A program made the position numbers and the translations under genes. Shown here piece after piece: positions 62,627 to 64,000 of a stretch of 64,000 nt of DNA (the first letter of the stretch is position 1; each line of letters begins with the position of its first letter). The notes under the pieces are model-generated. The model was given only the letters and a program-made list of their open reading frames with translations. It searched no databases and was not told where the DNA came from. Origin of the DNA: Dromaius novaehollandiae (Eukaryota > Chordata > Aves > Casuariiformes > Dromaiidae); NCBI RefSeq assembly GCF_036370855.1, contig NC_088102.1:20937001-21001000 (forward strand), in the 5' to 3' direction.

Positions 62627-64000
62627 GTGCATATAAACTGTATGTTTACATATGTACGTAGTATACCCAGTAAACATACGTAGATTTTCTACTCCTTTAT
62701 TCAGTTTTTAAAAAGGGTGTTTTCAAAAGCTTAAAGCAATGACTTATGCTATATATGATGCATTTTCTCATAACTCTGCTACTTTTATTGCTTGAATCTA
62801 CACTACTTCATTTTTTCCCTTTCAGAACTGCTTGATATTTTAAAAGAAAACTAAAGATGATCAATAAACATTTTGTGCCACGATGTAAATAAGAGAAATA
62901 TGAAGAGAAATATTTAAAAATTCAGTTAGTTTGCCATGAAAATTAAATCACAGAACACACTGCTGCCGCCCATATTTCCTTCATCTTCCCACACAACAAT
63001 TTTCTCCCAAATCATTAAGACCTATCTATGCTATAATGATACCCAAAAATGTGCACATGTGCTGACGCCTAATGCAAAGAGCTAATTTTTTTTAGCTAGC
63101 TGAGCTGAAATAAGCTGTTCTTGATGTTGTCTCATGTGAGCCAACTTCATTTTACTACTACAGCATAATTAAGTGCTGAACTGATAACTTGCAGTAACAA
63201 TGCCAGACAAATGCCTGTGTTAGTAAGCAGTATAACAAGGCTTATCAGTGTAATTATTTGCATATAAAATAGTTGCAATGGTAGCTCTGCACTATGGAAA
63301 GCAGATAAGACTGGAAAGTTTCAGAATTCACCTATATAGATGTTTTGAAAAGCAAATTCCGTACCCCTTAGTTTGTATTATAAACAGCTCAGTTTTTGTA
63401 GTACATATTTTTTCTCAATTATTAAAATAGTTCATGGAGCTGCAATATAAATCAGACTTTAGAAGCATTTGTTACTGTATGATGACTGGTGCCACACAAT
63501 ATCCAAAATAAAAAAAAAAAGATTTTTCATATTGTTATGGACTATGACACAGTTGTTCTGTTCCTTGGATCAAAAACAAAAGAGAGAGGGAAAATATGGC
63601 AGTACTCTGATTTTAAACTTTCCTTACTCTTGAAGAAGCTTAGGGCAATTCTTTTCTTCTCCCCCACTATGTTGTAAGACCAATTAGCTAACGTAATAGC
63701 TAGACATTAACTGCAAACTACAGCTGTATTAGTGTACATTTTGAGATGCACTTCAAGTACTGAGAAAGAAGAAGGTGTTTTGAAACCATCATCCTGGGGT
63801 AACACCTTATTGCCTGAACCGGTGGGCAGTACAGCTGTTGGGTACACAAAGAAACAGCATCAGGAACAAGGAACTATGCTGGTGACTTCAAAAAGATTTT
63901 ACAGAGAATCAGCTAATGCTGTTTGCCTGCAACTAAGGTTTCAGAAAATTATCTGTACTCCTCTTTTTGTATAGGTAACCTAACTGTAAGCAAGCATAAT

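Larger units (their letters stand above)
59002..64000 (-). other. SPATA7: SPATA7 upstream intron (partial)
   Basis: About 5 kb upstream of the SPATA7 exon at 58529-59001. I looked for the expected exon 5 (coiled, Lys/Glu-rich) and found nothing convincing. Contents are a perfect 23-bp tandem duplication, a T15 run near 60900, a TA repeat near 62615 and otherwise plain AT-rich sequence. Confidence 0.6.

Overview
This is 64 kb of vertebrate nuclear DNA and almost certainly a bird. It is AT-rich, the coding sequence is broken into short exons with canonical GT/AG splice sites, and the interspersed repeats I can recognise are CR1 LINEs, the dominant avian retrotransposon. I cannot name the species. 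No operons, phage, CRISPR or other prokaryotic features are present.

Two protein-coding genes account for the coding content, and they point towards each other (tail to tail). On the + strand, 17 coding exons from 8102 to 33494 encode PTPN21 (PTPD1), a FERM-domain non-receptor tyrosine phosphatase. The exons join in phase without a break into 1124 codons plus stop. About 60 N-terminal codons (by comparison with the human protein as I remember it) lie upstream of the window. On the - strand, seven coding exons from 59001 down to 49710 encode the C-terminal 427 residues of SPATA7, a photoreceptor connecting-cilium protein. Its 5' exons lie beyond the right edge, or at least I could not find them. 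The same convergent arrangement exists on human 14q31.

Layout: 1-8101 is PTPN21 intron with two antisense CR1 copies and a pentanucleotide microsatellite. 8102-19538 carries the FERM exons. 21607-27196 carries the long central linker, mostly one 1463-bp exon with a PPxY motif. 29679-33494 carries the phosphatase domain. 33495 to about 40040 is probably a long PTPN21 3' UTR, and its end is uncertain. About 40040-49345 is intergenic with no gene I can support. 49345-59001 is the 3' half of SPATA7, and 59002-64000 is SPATA7 intron.

The two genes have unrelated known jobs (Src/FAK/EGFR-linked signalling at adhesions versus ciliary transition-zone assembly), and nothing here shows that they work together beyond synteny. 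I did not find a previously undescribed system. The points most worth checking are the WPE catalytic loop of PTPN21, a possible intronic-polyadenylation isoform that lacks the phosphatase domain, the very long 3' UTR, and a few unexplained local duplications and non-coding blocks.
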